Of a stretch of 64,000 nucleotides of DNA, positions 44,243 through 54,095 are shown one piece after another. A program made the position numbers and the translations under genes. Below the pieces are notes generated by a model. That model saw only the letters and a program-made list of their open reading frames with translations, made no database searches and was not told the origin of the DNA. Source of the stretch: Thiobacillus sp. (GTDB lineage: Bacteria; Pseudomonadota; Gammaproteobacteria; Burkholderiales; Thiobacillaceae); assembly GCF_030696885.1 (NCBI RefSeq), contig NZ_JAUYRI010000017.1, positions 349,212-413,211 of the forward strand, read 5' to 3'. Position 1 is the stretch's first letter, and every line of letters begins with the position of its first letter.

Positions 44243-44932
44243 TCACCCGCCCGGCGGCAGCGCGCGCGCCACCACCCAGCAGCTCACCTCGGCGGCGCCG
44301 GCGCGCTTGAGTGTGGCAGCCAGTTCGTCGAGGCTGGTGCCGGTGGTCATCACGTCGTCGATCAGCGCGATGCGTTGTCCCTGAACCTCGCCCGAACACG
44401 TGAACGCGCCGCGCACGTTGCGTCGCCGTGCGTCGTGCTTCAGCCCCATTTGCGGCGGTGTGTCGCGGGTACGCCGACAACTGTCGAGGTCGAGCGGCAG
44501 CTCGAGCTGCGAGGCCACCGTCTGCGCGATTTCGGTGGCGTGATTGAAGCCGCGTTCGCGGATGCGGGTGGGATGCAGCGGCATGGGCATCAGGCGGTCG
44601 GGACGGGTCGCCCGCGCGGTGGCCTGGGCCAGGCAGGCGCCCAACACCGGCGCAATCGAAAGCTGGCCGTGGTATTTCAGGCGCGGAATCATCCGGTCGA
44701 GCGGGAATGCATAGGCCAGCGCGGCATGGGTGTGGTCAAACGCGGGCGGGTGCTTGAGACAGGCGCCGCACACTTGGCCGTCCGGCGTCGGCGTGGCGCA
44801 CTGCGGACACTGCGGCTGGCGGTGCCAGGGCAGGTCGGCCAGGCAGCCCGCGCACAGCGTTCGCGCCGCTCTGGCCCCGCATAGCAGGCAGGAGGGCGGA
44901 AAAAATCGATTAAAAAACGAGCTGATGTTCAA
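44243..44932 (-). CDS. comF: ComF family protein
   Basis: A 229-residue ComF/GntX protein. An N-terminal zinc ribbon (CLLCG ... CAGC, then CPQCA ... CGAC) precedes a type I phosphoribosyltransferase-like domain with IALIDDVMTTGTSLDELA. ComF helps DNA uptake during transformation in naturally competent bacteria. No ATG is suitably placed; TTG at 44932 is the likely start because the frame upstream runs into the divergent gene. Convergent with dgt across 86 bases. Confidence 0.9.
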   Translation of the reverse strand: MNISSFFNRFFPPSCLLCGARAARTLCAGCLADLPWHRQPQCPQCATPTPDGQVCGACLKHPPAFDHTHAALAYAFPLDRMIPRLKYHGQLSIAPVLGACLAQATARATRPDRLMPMPLHPTRIRERGFNHATEIAQTVASQLELPLDLDSCRRTRDTPPQMGLKHDARRRNVRGAFTCSGEVQGQRIALIDDVMTTGTSLDELAATLKRAGAAEVSCWVVARALPPGG

Positions 44933-44986
44933 TTCTGGCTCGCCCCGAATTTGACAGCCGGGTCGTCGACCCTGAAAATCCGGGCC

Positions 44987-45445
44987 ATGAAAGCCAAACG
45001 CGTCATCTCCGCTTCGTCCTCCCGCTTCGCCGCCCAACTGTTCAACATCATCACCGTCGTGGCCTTGTTGATTTCGTTGACGGCGCTGCTGCTGGGCAAG
45101 CTGCTGGCCAGTCACAAGATCGGCTTTCTGCCCTTCGTGCTGTCGTTGCCGCCGGTGATGCTGTGGCTGGGCGCGTCGATCTTCGTCTACGCCGGTATCG
45201 CCCACCATCCCAACCCGCGCACCACGCATTACAACAAGTGGGCAGGCTACCGCTTTTATGGCGTGATGGGCAGCCTGATGGTGATCGGACCGGCGATCTA
45301 CGGCCTTCTCGACGGCTGGCAGGGCTTGATGTTGGTGCTGGGGACGGCGGTAGTGATCATCGTGCCGTGGGCGATTTACGACATTTTCAAGGCCGCGCGC
45401 GAGCCGTGGGCCGACATGACCATCGAGGTGGCAATCAATGAATGA
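44987..45445 (+). CDS. Small membrane protein upstream of bioB
   Basis: A 152-residue protein with three or four hydrophobic segments ([72 protein letters not shown]). I do not recognise the family. ATG at 44987 is chosen over a frame start at 44951 because it places basic residues before the first segment. It overlaps bioB by 8 bases, so it shares the biotin operon, but a biotin role is not shown. Confidence 0.7.
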   Translation: MKAKRVISASSSRFAAQLFNIITVVALLISLTALLLGKLLASHKIGFLPFVLSLPPVMLWLGASIFVYAGIAHHPNPRTTHYNKWAGYRFYGVMGSLMVIGPAIYGLLDGWQGLMLVLGTAVVIIVPWAIYDIFKAAREPWADMTIEVAINE

Positions 45446-46454
45446 CCTGACAACGAATATTGGGGATGCTCCCCTCTCCCCAACCCTCTCCCTCGAGGGG
45501 AGAGGGGGCGAACGTGGGCAGCGCCCGCCCAAAACGATTCACGACATCGACGCGCTGTTCGGGCTGCCGTTTGCCGACCTGATGTTCCAGGCGCAGACCG
45601 TGCATCGCGCACAGTTCGACCCCAACAAGGTGCAGCTTTCGACCCTGCTGTCGATCAAGACCGGTGGCTGTTCGGAAGACTGCGGCTACTGCCCGCAGTC
45701 AGCGCGCTACGATGCCGGGGTGGAAAACCAGGGCCTGCTGAATCTGGATGACGTGCTGACCGCCGCCAAGGCCGCCAAGGCCGCCGGCGCATCGCGTTTC
45801 TGCATGGGCGCCGCATGGCGCGGACCGAAACAGCGCGACCTCGAGCCGGTGCTCGACATGGTGCGCGAGGTCAAGGCGCTGGGACTGGAAACCTGCGCCA
45901 CGCTGGGCATGCTGAAGGACGGTCAGGCCGAACAGCTGAAGGACGCCGGGCTCGACTACTACAATCACAACCTCGACACCGCACCCGAGTTCTACGGTGA
46001 CATCATCACCACCCGCGAATACCAGGACCGCCTCGATACCCTTGAAAGAGTCCGCCACGCCGACCTCCACGTGTGCTGCGGCGGCATCGTCGGCATGGGC
46101 GAGTCGCGCACCCAGCGCGCCGGCCTGATCGCGCAGCTGGCGAGCCTCGATCCGCAGCCCGAATCGGTGCCGATCAACCTCTTGGTGCAGGTCGAGGGCA
46201 CGCCGCTCGCCGGTACCGAGGCGCTCGAACCGCTGGAGTTCGTGCGCACCATCGCGGTCGCGCGCATCTGCATGCCGAAGAGCTTCGTGCGCCTGTCGGC
46301 CGGCCGCCAGCAGATGAGCGACGCGGTGCAGGCCTTGTGTTTCCTTGCCGGCGCCAACTCGATTTTCTACGGCGAAAAGCTCTTGACCACCGGCAACCCG
46401 GAATGGGAGCGCGACCAGCGCCTGTTCGACAGCCTGGGCCTGACTGCACTGTGA
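45438..46454 (+). CDS. bioB: Biotin synthase with repeat-encoded N-terminal insertion
   Basis: A 338-residue radical-SAM enzyme that inserts sulfur into dethiobiotin. The radical-SAM cluster cysteines are C78, C82 and C85 (CSEDCGYC). Further motifs are [14 protein letters not shown] and [11 protein letters not shown]. The N-terminus is longer than usual: residues 12-27 ([16 protein letters not shown]) are encoded by a palindromic repeat inserted in frame before the conserved [15 protein letters not shown]. The enzyme core is otherwise intact, so it is probably active. Followed by bioF with a GTGA overlap. Confidence 0.97.
   Translation: MNDLTTNIGDAPLSPTLSLEGRGGERGQRPPKTIHDIDALFGLPFADLMFQAQTVHRAQFDPNKVQLSTLLSIKTGGCSEDCGYCPQSARYDAGVENQGLLNLDDVLTAAKAAKAAGASRFCMGAAWRGPKQRDLEPVLDMVREVKALGLETCATLGMLKDGQAEQLKDAGLDYYNHNLDTAPEFYGDIITTREYQDRLDTLERVRHADLHVCCGGIVGMGESRTQRAGLIAQLASLDPQPESVPINLLVQVEGTPLAGTEALEPLEFVRTIAVARICMPKSFVRLSAGRQQMSDAVQALCFLAGANSIFYGEKLLTTGNPEWERDQRLFDSLGLTAL
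45469..45507. repeat. Palindromic repeat inside the bioB coding sequence
   Basis: C/T-rich left arm followed by an A/G-rich right arm. The core CCCTCTCCC-TCGA-GGGGAGAGGG (45484-45506) is a near-perfect hairpin, preceded by another CCCCTCTCCCC half. This is the pattern of the dispersed repeats that translate to [10 protein letters not shown] in many proteobacterial proteins. It lies between codons 11 and 24 of bioB without breaking the frame. Confidence 0.8.
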
Positions 46455-47611
46455 GCTTTGCTGCGCTGACCCGCCTGCAGCAGGGGCTGGCGGCGCTGAA
46501 GGACGATCATCTCGAGCGCCACCGCCGCATCCTCGATGGTGCGCAGGGCGCGCACGCGACGATCGACGGTCAGCGCGTCATTTCCTTCTGCAGCAACGAC
46601 TATCTCGGGCTGGCCGCCGACCCTGCGCTGGTAGCCGCCGCGCACACGGCCGTCGACCAATGCGGCGTCGGCGCGGGGGCAGCGCACCTCATCACCGGCC
46701 ACCATCGTTTCCACGACGACTTCGAAGCGGCCTTCGCGCGCTTCGTCGGCAAGCCGGCCGCGCTGCTGTTTTCCACCGGCTACATGGCCAATCTCGGCGT
46801 GCTGACTGCGCTCGCAGGCAAAAAGGGCGAAGTATTCGCCGACAAGCTCAACCATGCGTCGCTGGTGGACGCCGCGCAGCTGTCGGGCGCGAGCTTCACC
46901 CGCTATCGCCACAACGACCTCGCGCAACTCGAAGGCCAACTGGTGGCCAGCACGGCGCAGGACAAGCTGATCGTGTCGGATCTGGTGTTCAGCATGGACG
47001 GCGACATCGCGCCGGTGGATGCGCTGCTCGATCTGGCCGAGCGCTACGACGCCTGGCTCTACCTCGACGACGCGCACGGCTTCGGCGTGCTGGGCGATGG
47101 CCGCGGCGGCATGACCGAACGTGCCCGCGCGAGCGACCGCGTGATCTATCTCGCCACGCTGGGCAAGGCGGCCGGCGTGTCCGGCGCGGCTGTGGTGGCG
47201 CATCAAAGCGTGATCGACTGGCTGATGCAGAAGGCGCGCCCCTACATCTACACCACCGCCTCGCCGCCATTGCTTGCCGCGTGCCTGCTGGAAAGCCTGC
47301 GCCAGATCGAAGCGGGCGATGTCCGGCGCGAGCGGCTGCGCAGCCACATCACGCAGATGCGCGCAGGTTTGTCTGACCTGAAGCTGGGCACGCTGATGCC
47401 GTCCTACACACCGATCCAGCCGCTGCTGATCGGTGCCAATGAAGAAGCCGTGAGGCTGTCGCAGGCCCTGCTCGAGCGTGGTCTACTGGTGCCCGCGATC
47501 CGCACGCCGACGGTTCCGGCCGGTACGGCGCGGCTGCGCATCACCCTGTCGGCCGCGCACAGCACCGACGATGTCGCGCGACTGATCGAGGCCCTGCATG
47601 CGCTCGCCTAA
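46451..47611 (+). CDS. bioF: 8-amino-7-oxononanoate synthase
   Basis: A 386-residue PLP enzyme that joins pimeloyl-ACP/CoA and alanine in biotin synthesis. Motifs are [54 protein letters not shown] and the PLP lysine K239 in [11 protein letters not shown]. The long open frame from 46073 is an artefact; GTG at 46451 overlapping the bioB stop gives the family N-terminus. The 3' end overlaps bioH by 14 bases. Confidence 0.97.
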   Translation: MSFAALTRLQQGLAALKDDHLERHRRILDGAQGAHATIDGQRVISFCSNDYLGLAADPALVAAAHTAVDQCGVGAGAAHLITGHHRFHDDFEAAFARFVGKPAALLFSTGYMANLGVLTALAGKKGEVFADKLNHASLVDAAQLSGASFTRYRHNDLAQLEGQLVASTAQDKLIVSDLVFSMDGDIAPVDALLDLAERYDAWLYLDDAHGFGVLGDGRGGMTERARASDRVIYLATLGKAAGVSGAAVVAHQSVIDWLMQKARPYIYTTASPPLLAACLLESLRQIEAGDVRRERLRSHITQMRAGLSDLKLGTLMPSYTPIQPLLIGANEEAVRLSQALLERGLLVPAIRTPTVPAGTARLRITLSAAHSTDDVARLIEALHALA

Positions 47612-48344
47612 ACCCGTCCTCGCGCTAGTGCACGGCTGGGGCATGAACGCCCGCGTGTTCGATGCGCTGGCGGATCGACTGGCAAACGATTTCGATGTAC
47701 GCGCGTTCGACCTGCCGGGCCATGGCGTGCGCGCCGCGCTGGCGGACAATAGCCTGCAGGCCTGGGCCGACGATCTCGCCGCGCAGTTGCCGGACAACAC
47801 CACGCTGCTTGGCTGGTCGCTCGGCAGCCAGGTAGCGATGCGCGCGGCGCTCGATTATCCGCACCGGATCACGCGCCTGGTGCTGCTGGCGGCGACGCCG
47901 AAATTCGTGGCGACCGAAGACTGGGGGCGCGGCATGGCGCTTGCCGACCTGGAGGAATTCGGCGCTGCGCTGAAGGCCGATCCGCAGGCGACGCTGTTGC
48001 GCTTCCTGAGCCTGCAGACGCGTGGCATGTCCGGGCAGAAAGCCCTGCTGCAGCAATTGCGACAGACACTGCTGGCCGCACCCGTCGCGCGCAGCGAGGC
48101 GCTGGCGGCTGGTCTGGCGATCCTGCGCGACACCGACCTGCGTGCAGAATTGCCGCGGCTGACGCAGCCGACGCTGGTGCTGCATGGCGCGCTCGATACG
48201 CTGACGCCGCTGGCGGCCGGCGCCTGGCTGGCCGAGACCTTGTCGAATGTCCAGTACAGCGCGTTGGCCCGCGCTGCGCACGCGCCGCATCTGTCACATG
48301 GCGAAGACGTGGCCGCAGCGATCGGACGTTTTGCCCATGACTGA
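47598..48344 (+). CDS. bioH: Pimeloyl-ACP methyl ester carboxylesterase
   Basis: A 248-residue alpha/beta hydrolase. The triad is S74 (GWSLGSQ), D200 (HGALDTLTP) and H228 (AAHAPHLSH), with the oxyanion motif LVHGWGMNARVF. BioH removes the methyl group that BioC adds, releasing pimeloyl-ACP for BioF. It lies between bioF and bioC as in other beta- and gammaproteobacterial biotin operons. Confidence 0.95.
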   Translation: MRSPKPVLALVHGWGMNARVFDALADRLANDFDVRAFDLPGHGVRAALADNSLQAWADDLAAQLPDNTTLLGWSLGSQVAMRAALDYPHRITRLVLLAATPKFVATEDWGRGMALADLEEFGAALKADPQATLLRFLSLQTRGMSGQKALLQQLRQTLLAAPVARSEALAAGLAILRDTDLRAELPRLTQPTLVLHGALDTLTPLAAGAWLAETLSNVQYSALARAAHAPHLSHGEDVAAAIGRFAHD

Positions 48345-49302
48345 ATCCGAACTCGATTTCGCCGAAGTGCGACGCGCGTTCGATTACGCCGCCGCCAGCT
48401 ACGACGCGCATGCGGTGCTGCAGCGCGAGGTGTGCGATCGTCTGCTCGAACGGCTCGACTTCGTGAGTCTGCAGCCCGGCCGCGTGCTCGATGTTGGCTG
48501 CGGCACCGGCTACGGCCTGGCCCATCTGCGCTCGCGCTATGCGGAAGCCGAACTCTGCGCGCTCGATATCGCGCCGGCCATGCTGGCAGCGACACGTGCG
48601 CGCCTGCCGCAGCCGACCTGGGCGCAGCGCGCCCTGCAACGCCTCACCCATTATGTCCTTGGCACTACCCGTGCCAGGGACGGTATCCCTTGTGGATACC
48701 CTTCAGCCTTCACCCACCTGGTGTGTGCCGACATGGACCGGCTGCCGCTCGCACCCAACAGCGTGAACCTGGTTTGGTCGAGTCTCGCATTGCAGTGGGC
48801 GCACGATCTGGAAGCCGCGTTCAGGGGCGTCCACCAGGTGCTGGCGCCGGGCGGGCTCGTGATGTTCGCCACCTTCGGGCCCGATACGCTGAAGGAATTG
48901 CGCGCCGCCTTTTCGGCCGTCGACGATGCACCGCACGTCAACCGTTTCATCGACCTGCACGACATCGGCGACATGCTGATCCACGCCGGATTTTCCAGCC
49001 CGGTGATGGAAATGGAAATGCTGACGCTGACCTATGCCGATCTCAAAACCCTGATGCGGGACCTCAAGGGCATCGGCGCGCACAACGCGGCGGCGGCGCG
49101 GCGACGTGGCCTGCTTGGCAAATCGGCGTGGGCGCGGCTGGAGCAGGCATACGAATCAAACCGGTATGAAGGACGCCTGCCGGCCACCTTCGAGGTGATC
49201 TACGGCCACGCGTGGGTCGGCGACAAACTGCAGCGGGAGGACGGGCGCCAGGTCATCCAGTTCGCGATCGGCGAACGCAAAAGAAAACGGGGGCGCGCGT
49301 GA
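48337..49302 (+). CDS. bioC: Malonyl-ACP O-methyltransferase with internal repeat-like insertion
   Basis: A 321-residue SAM methyltransferase that primes pimelate synthesis by methylating malonyl-ACP. The N-terminal VRRAFDYAAASYDAHAVLQ, motif I VLDVGCGTGYGL, and SSLALQWAHDLEAAF are typical. Residues about 105-125 (HYVLGTTRARDGIPCGYPSA) interrupt the Rossmann fold just before the conserved CADMDRLPLA and are encoded by two adjacent hairpins. This makes the protein longer than the usual 250-300 residues. The frame begins at 48247, but ATG at 48337, overlapping bioH by 8 bases, is the start. Confidence 0.95.
   Translation: MTESELDFAEVRRAFDYAAASYDAHAVLQREVCDRLLERLDFVSLQPGRVLDVGCGTGYGLAHLRSRYAEAELCALDIAPAMLAATRARLPQPTWAQRALQRLTHYVLGTTRARDGIPCGYPSAFTHLVCADMDRLPLAPNSVNLVWSSLALQWAHDLEAAFRGVHQVLAPGGLVMFATFGPDTLKELRAAFSAVDDAPHVNRFIDLHDIGDMLIHAGFSSPVMEMEMLTLTYADLKTLMRDLKGIGAHNAAAARRRGLLGKSAWARLEQAYESNRYEGRLPATFEVIYGHAWVGDKLQREDGRQVIQFAIGERKRKRGRA
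48661..48700. repeat. Two tandem hairpins inside the bioC coding sequence
   Basis: GGCAC-N5-GTGCC (48661-48675) followed 6 bases later by GGTATCC-N5-GGATACC (48682-48700). Both are perfect stems within one non-conserved peptide of BioC. The arrangement suggests an inserted mobile palindromic element that kept the frame. I see no second copy in the window. Confidence 0.6.
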
Positions 49303-49973
49303 AAGGCCTGTTCGTCACCGGTACCGATACCGGCGTCGGTAAAACGCGGGTGGCGGTGGCGCTGATCCACGCGCTGCGCGCGCGCGGCTTGCGCGTGGTG
49401 GCAATGAAGCCGGTGGCGGCCGGCCACGCGCCGGGTGAACTCAATGAGGACGTGACGGCACTGCTGCAGGCCGCCAACGTGACCGCCGCTATCCGCGATG
49501 TGAATCCCTATGCCTTCGAACCGGCGATTGCGCCGCATATCGCGGCGCGGCAGGCAGAGGTGCGTATCGAGCTTGACGTCATCGCCGGGGCGTTTGCACG
49601 CCTGGCCGCTGCGGCCGATGTCGTGGTGGTCGAAGGCGCCGGCGGCTGGCGCGTGCCGCTGAACGAAGAGGCGGACATGGCCGACCTGGCGCAGCGTCTC
49701 GGACTGCCTGTCGTGCTGGTGGTGGGCCTGCGTCTCGGCTGCCTCAATCACGCGCTGCTGACCGCCGAATCGATTGCGCAGCGATTGCTGCCGTGGGCCG
49801 GCTGGGTCAGCAATCAGATCGATCCGGCGATGACATGCCAGGCCGAAAATGTGGCGGCGCTGCAGGCGCGATTGCCGGCGCCATGCCTGGGTGTGCAGGG
49901 GTTTCAGGCTGCGGGGTTCTCTGCCGAGCGCACGCCGCAATGGCTGACGCTGCCTAGAGAGTTAGATAATTAG
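49299..49973 (+). CDS. bioD: Dethiobiotin synthetase
   Basis: A 224-residue P-loop enzyme that closes the ureido ring of dethiobiotin with ATP and CO2. The Walker A motif is GTDTGVGKT at residues 8-16; VVVEGAGGWRVPLNEEADMA is the second family motif. GTG start at 49299 overlaps the bioC stop. Last gene of the bioBFHCD run; bioA, which would complete the pathway, is not in the window. The following 129 bases are A+T rich with no gene and likely hold the promoter of the next gene. Confidence 0.96.
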   Translation: MKGLFVTGTDTGVGKTRVAVALIHALRARGLRVVAMKPVAAGHAPGELNEDVTALLQAANVTAAIRDVNPYAFEPAIAPHIAARQAEVRIELDVIAGAFARLAAAADVVVVEGAGGWRVPLNEEADMADLAQRLGLPVVLVVGLRLGCLNHALLTAESIAQRLLPWAGWVSNQIDPAMTCQAENVAALQARLPAPCLGVQGFQAAGFSAERTPQWLTLPRELDN

Positions 49974-50102
49974 AATAGTCTGTAATAACGATATTTTATA
50001 AATAAATCAATAACTTAATACGATCGTACTGCTTGTTCATGGGTAGAGCGGCGTGTTACTGTCCGCGACATATTGCCGCACGTGGTTTCCGCGATTCCTG
50101 AC

Positions 50103-50588
50103 ATGCAACAGGTGAAGTTGGACGACTGTGAGGGCGGGTCTGCCGGCGCGTTTGTCTTTCAATCCCGCCCCAATCATTCGCTGACCCGGACTCAGGAACG
50201 GCTCGTTTTCTGGAGCCTGGCGGTAGTGTGCTTTGCAACGGCGATCAGCTTCGCGTATCTGGGTTACTGGCTGATTCTGCCGTTTGCCGGACTGGAGATT
50301 GGCTTGCTGGCCTGGGCTTTCGAGGCGTTGCGCAGGCGGGCGGGGGACTACGAAACCCTGATGATCGACGGCGACGCGGTGGTGCTGGAATGGCATTGCG
50401 GCACGCGTGACGGCCGTCGTGAAATGAACCGGCAGTGGGCACGCGTGGTGTGTGATTGCAGGTCGCCAGGCAGGAATTGCCGACTCAGCCTGAGTTCGCA
50501 TGGCCGGGCGACGGAAGTGGGACAGTATCTGAGTGACGAGGCGCGGCTGCAGCTGGCCGTCACGTTGCGCAGCAGGTTGCAAGGATAA
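50103..50588 (+). CDS. DUF2244 domain membrane protein
   Basis: A 161-residue protein with two adjacent hydrophobic segments (LVFWSLAVVCFATAISFAYL and ILPFAGLEIGLLAWAF) and a soluble C-terminal part (YETLMIDGDAVVLEWHCG). This fits DUF2244, a family often encoded next to cytochrome c oxidase genes. Function unknown. ATG at 50103 is preferred to an in-frame TTG at 50073. The oxidase operon begins 82 bases downstream. Confidence 0.85.
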   Translation: MQQVKLDDCEGGSAGAFVFQSRPNHSLTRTQERLVFWSLAVVCFATAISFAYLGYWLILPFAGLEIGLLAWAFEALRRRAGDYETLMIDGDAVVLEWHCGTRDGRREMNRQWARVVCDCRSPGRNCRLSLSSHGRATEVGQYLSDEARLQLAVTLRSRLQG

Positions 50589-50670
50589 CGAAGCGCGCAG
50601 GTTGCCGGCCGGAACGCAACACACGCCGCAACGACACCAATAATTTGGGGACGAGAGGACGGGGGACGCG

Positions 50671-51822
50671 ATGAAACAGAAGTGGCAACGTGTAGGGATG
50701 ATCGGGGCAGCGCTGGCATTCAGCCAGTCGGCACTTGCAGAGTACGCATACAACCTGCCCACGCCGGCAAGCAAGGTGGCGCAGGATGTGTTCGATCTGC
50801 ACAACCTGATCATGCTGGTGTGTCTGGGTATCTTCGTCGTGGTGTTCGGCGCAATGTTCTATTCGCTGCTGAAACACCGCAAATCAGTAGGCCACAAGGC
50901 CGCACATTTCCATGAGAACACCACTGTCGAAGTGATCTGGACGGTGATCCCGTTTGCGATCCTGATGGGCATGGCCTATCCCGCCGCCAAGGTGGTGATC
51001 GACATGAAGGACACCAGTAATCCTGACATGACGATCAAGATCACCGGCTACCAGTGGAAGTGGGGCTACGACTACCTGAACGATGGCGTCAGCTTCTACA
51101 GCACCCTGTCAACGCCGCGCGAGCAGATCGAAGGCAAGGCCGAGAAGGGTGAGCACTACCTGCTCGAAGTCGACGAGCCGATGGTGGTGCCGGTCGGCAA
51201 GCGCGTGCGCCTGTTGATCACCGCCAACGACGTGCTGCATGCCTGGTGGGTGCCCGCGCTTGGCGCCAAGCAGGACGCGATTCCGGGATTCATCCGCGAC
51301 AGCTGGTTCACCGCAGACAGGATCGGCACTTACCGCGGTCAGTGCGTCGAGTTGTGCGGCAAGGACCATGGCTTCATGCCGATCGTGGTGGAAGTGGTCT
51401 CGGAAGAAGACTACGCTGCCTGGGTGGCAAAGAAGAAGGGCACAGCGGCAGTCGCGGCGGCGGACAACACCCGAACCTTCGAGATGTCGGAACTGGTGAC
51501 GCGCGGCGAGCAGGTCTATCAAGCCAACTGCGCCGCCTGCCACCAGGCTAACGGCATGGGGATGGCGGGTGTGTTCCCGGCGATCAGCGGTTCGCCGGTT
51601 GCCACCGGCCCGATCGCCGCGCACATCGATGTGGTGATGAACGGCAAGCCGGGCACGACGATGGCGGCGTTCGCCGGCCAGCTGTCCGATGCCGACATCG
51701 CGGCGGTGGTGACCTACCAGCGCAACGCGTGGGACAACAAGACGGGTGATCAGGTGCAGCCTGCCGATATCGCCGCAGCACGGGGTGGGGCCAGCGAAGC
51801 CGCCGCACCCGCAGCGCAGTAA
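50671..51822 (+). CDS. coxB: Cytochrome c oxidase subunit II with fused cytochrome c domain
   Basis: A 383-residue subunit II. A signal peptide and two membrane helices precede the CuA domain, whose copper ligands are C225, C229, H233 and M236 (CVELCGKDHGFM) plus a histidine in DVLHAWWVP. Residues 273-365 form a class I cytochrome c domain with heme motif C287-AAC-H291 (CAACH). A covalently attached cytochrome c is the hallmark of caa3-type oxidases. It receives electrons at the periplasmic face and passes them to subunit I. Confidence 0.97.
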   Translation: MKQKWQRVGMIGAALAFSQSALAEYAYNLPTPASKVAQDVFDLHNLIMLVCLGIFVVVFGAMFYSLLKHRKSVGHKAAHFHENTTVEVIWTVIPFAILMGMAYPAAKVVIDMKDTSNPDMTIKITGYQWKWGYDYLNDGVSFYSTLSTPREQIEGKAEKGEHYLLEVDEPMVVPVGKRVRLLITANDVLHAWWVPALGAKQDAIPGFIRDSWFTADRIGTYRGQCVELCGKDHGFMPIVVEVVSEEDYAAWVAKKKGTAAVAAADNTRTFEMSELVTRGEQVYQANCAACHQANGMGMAGVFPAISGSPVATGPIAAHIDVVMNGKPGTTMAAFAGQLSDADIAAVVTYQRNAWDNKTGDQVQPADIAAARGGASEAAAPAAQ

Positions 51823-51846
51823 ACAAAATCAAGAGGAGAGCACACG

Positions 51847-53424
51847 ATGTCTGATGCTGCACACGCCCACGACGATCATGGCCACGGTCACCCGACCGGG
51901 ATCATGCGCTGGTTGACCACCACCAACCACAAGGATATCGGTTCGCTGTATCTGTGGTTCGCACTCATCATGCTGTTCGCGGCAGGTTCGATGGCGCTGC
52001 TGATCCGCGCCGAACTGTTCCAGCCCGGCCTGCAACTGACCAACCCGGATTTCTTTAACCAGCTCACCACGATGCACGGGCTGATCATGATCTTTGGCGT
52101 GATCATGCCGGCCTTCTCGGGCTTCGCGAACTGGCAGGTGCCGCTGATGCTGGGCGCGCCCGACATGGCGTTCCCGCGCATGAACAACTGGGCATTCTGG
52201 CTGCTGCCGATGGCAGGCCTGATGCTGATGGCGTCCTTCTTCCTGCCGGGCGGCGCGGTTGCCGGCGGCTGGACGATGTATCCGCCCCTGTTCATCCAGG
52301 GCGGCATTTCCTACGACCTGACGATTCTGGCCGTCCACATCATGGGCCTGTCGTCGATCATGGGATCGATCAACATCATCACCACCATCCTCAACATGCG
52401 CGCCCCCGGGATCACGTTGATGAAGATGCCGCTGTTCGTATGGACCTGGCTGATCACCGCCTACCTGCTGATCGCCACCATGCCGGTGCTGGCCGGTGCG
52501 GTGACCATGCTGCTGACCGATCGCAACTTCGGCACGCACTTCTTCAACGCGGCCGGCGGCGGCGACCCGGTGATGTTCCAGCACATCTTCTGGTTCTTTG
52601 CCCACCCCGAGGTCTACATCCTGATCCTGCCAGCCTTCGGAATCGTGTCGCAGATCATCCCGACCTTTGCACGCAAGCCGCTGTTCGGTTATGCCTCGAT
52701 GGTGTATGCCACGGCTTCAATCGCGATCCTGTCGTTTATCGTGTGGGCGCACCACATGTTCACGGTCGGCATGCCCGCCGCCGCGCAGCTGTTCTTCATG
52801 TTCTCGACCATGCTGATCGCGGTGCCCACCGGGGTGAAGGTGTTCAACTGGGTGGCCACGATGTGGAAGGGTTCGATGACCTTCGAAACGCCGATGCTGT
52901 TCGCCATCGCTTTCGTCTGCCTGTTCACCATCGGCGGCTTCTCCGGCCTGGTGCTGGCGATCGCGCCGGTCGACATCCAGCTGCATGACACCTACTACGT
53001 GGTGGCACACTTCCACTATGTGCTGGTTTCCGGCGCGCTGTTTGCGATCTTCGCCGGCATCTACTACTGGTTGCCGAAGTGGACCGGCCACATGTACAGC
53101 GAGACGCTGGGCAAGTGGCATTTCTGGCTGTCGGTGATCGGCATGAACATCGTGTTCTTCCCGATGCACTTCCTGGGTCTGGCCGGCATGCCGCGCCGGA
53201 TTCCGGACTACGCGCTGCAGTTCACCGAGTTCAACCAGATCGCCACCGTCGGTGCATTCATCTTCGGCTTCAGCCAGCTGCTCTTCCTGGCCGTGATTCT
53301 GAAGACGATCAAGGGTGGCGTAAAGGCAACCGACCGTGTGTGGGAAGGCGCCGAGGGCCTGGAGTGGACGCTGCCATCGCCCGCGCCATACCACACCTTT
53401 GAAACCGCACCGGTGGTCAAGTGA
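51847..53424 (+). CDS. coxA: Cytochrome c oxidase subunit I
   Basis: A 525-residue, twelve-helix heme-copper oxidase catalytic subunit (A family). Signature segments are [40 protein letters not shown] with the cross-linked His-Tyr, [11 protein letters not shown] (CuB histidines) and [20 protein letters not shown] (heme ligands). The HPEVYI glutamate and K-channel residues place it in the A1 type. It holds heme a and the heme a3-CuB centre. AAGAGGAG precedes the ATG. Confidence 0.98.
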   Translation: MSDAAHAHDDHGHGHPTGIMRWLTTTNHKDIGSLYLWFALIMLFAAGSMALLIRAELFQPGLQLTNPDFFNQLTTMHGLIMIFGVIMPAFSGFANWQVPLMLGAPDMAFPRMNNWAFWLLPMAGLMLMASFFLPGGAVAGGWTMYPPLFIQGGISYDLTILAVHIMGLSSIMGSINIITTILNMRAPGITLMKMPLFVWTWLITAYLLIATMPVLAGAVTMLLTDRNFGTHFFNAAGGGDPVMFQHIFWFFAHPEVYILILPAFGIVSQIIPTFARKPLFGYASMVYATASIAILSFIVWAHHMFTVGMPAAAQLFFMFSTMLIAVPTGVKVFNWVATMWKGSMTFETPMLFAIAFVCLFTIGGFSGLVLAIAPVDIQLHDTYYVVAHFHYVLVSGALFAIFAGIYYWLPKWTGHMYSETLGKWHFWLSVIGMNIVFFPMHFLGLAGMPRRIPDYALQFTEFNQIATVGAFIFGFSQLLFLAVILKTIKGGVKATDRVWEGAEGLEWTLPSPAPYHTFETAPVVK

Positions 53425-53438
53425 GCGGGGCGGAGCAC

Positions 53439-53537
53439 ATGGCCGACAAGCGCAATGGGAAATACCGCACTGCCATCATTTTGGCGATGCTGGCGCTCGG
53501 CCTGTTCCTCTTCACGCTGTACACCGGGCTGAACTAG
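53439..53537 (+). CDS. Cytochrome oxidase small assembly microprotein
   Basis: A 32-residue, one-helix membrane protein: basic head MADKRNGKYR, then a hydrophobic helix ending LYTGLN. The gene fills the gap between coxA and cox11, ending 3 bases before the cox11 ATG. A GTG at 53421 overlapping the coxA stop would add six residues. Short proteins of this type are found at the same place in betaproteobacterial cox operons and are called cytochrome oxidase small assembly proteins; the copper- or heme-insertion role is inferred. Confidence 0.75.
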   Translation: MADKRNGKYRTAIILAMLALGLFLFTLYTGLN

Positions 53538-53540
53538 ACC

Positions 53541-54095
53541 ATGGCCCTGGGCAACGCCAAAACGCTGACCAAGCTCATCGTCGTGACGCTGGGCATGTTC
53601 GGCTTCGGGTTTGCCCTGGTGCCGTTTTATTACAAGATCTGCGAGGTGACCGGGATCAATTCCGGCGCCGAGCAGAGCCTGGCGAAAAATACCCAGGTCG
53701 ACGAAAGCCGGCTGGTGACGCTGGAATTCGACGCCAATACCAATGAAGCCCTGCCGTGGCGGTTCAAGCCCATGCAGCGCAGCCTCAAGGTGCATCCGGG
53801 GCAGCTGGTGCAGGTGGAGTACGAAGTCAGCAACATCAGCGACCATCCCATCGTCGGTCAGGCAGTTCCGAGCTATGGGCCGGCGCGCGCGGCGGGGTTT
53901 TTCAAGAAAATCGAGTGCTTCTGCTTTACGCCGCAAACCCTCGCCGCAGGCGAGTCCCGGCGCATGCCGGTCATGTTCGTGCTGGATCCGGACATGGATC
54001 GGGATGTGCATACCGTGACGTTGTCCTACACCTTCTTCGATCTTGAAGCGAAGAAGCAGGCGTCAGACGGGCGGAAAACGGTACCGAATGGCTGA
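53541..54095 (+). CDS. ctaG: Cytochrome c oxidase assembly protein Cox11/CtaG
   Basis: A 184-residue membrane-anchored copper chaperone. One N-terminal helix (LIVVTLGMFGFGFALVPFYY) is followed by YKICEVTGIN and the periplasmic domain with the copper motif ECFCF. CtaG delivers copper to the CuB site of subunit I. Overlaps the DUF2970 gene by 8 bases. Confidence 0.95.
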   Translation: MALGNAKTLTKLIVVTLGMFGFGFALVPFYYKICEVTGINSGAEQSLAKNTQVDESRLVTLEFDANTNEALPWRFKPMQRSLKVHPGQLVQVEYEVSNISDHPIVGQAVPSYGPARAAGFFKKIECFCFTPQTLAAGESRRMPVMFVLDPDMDRDVHTVTLSYTFFDLEAKKQASDGRKTVPNG

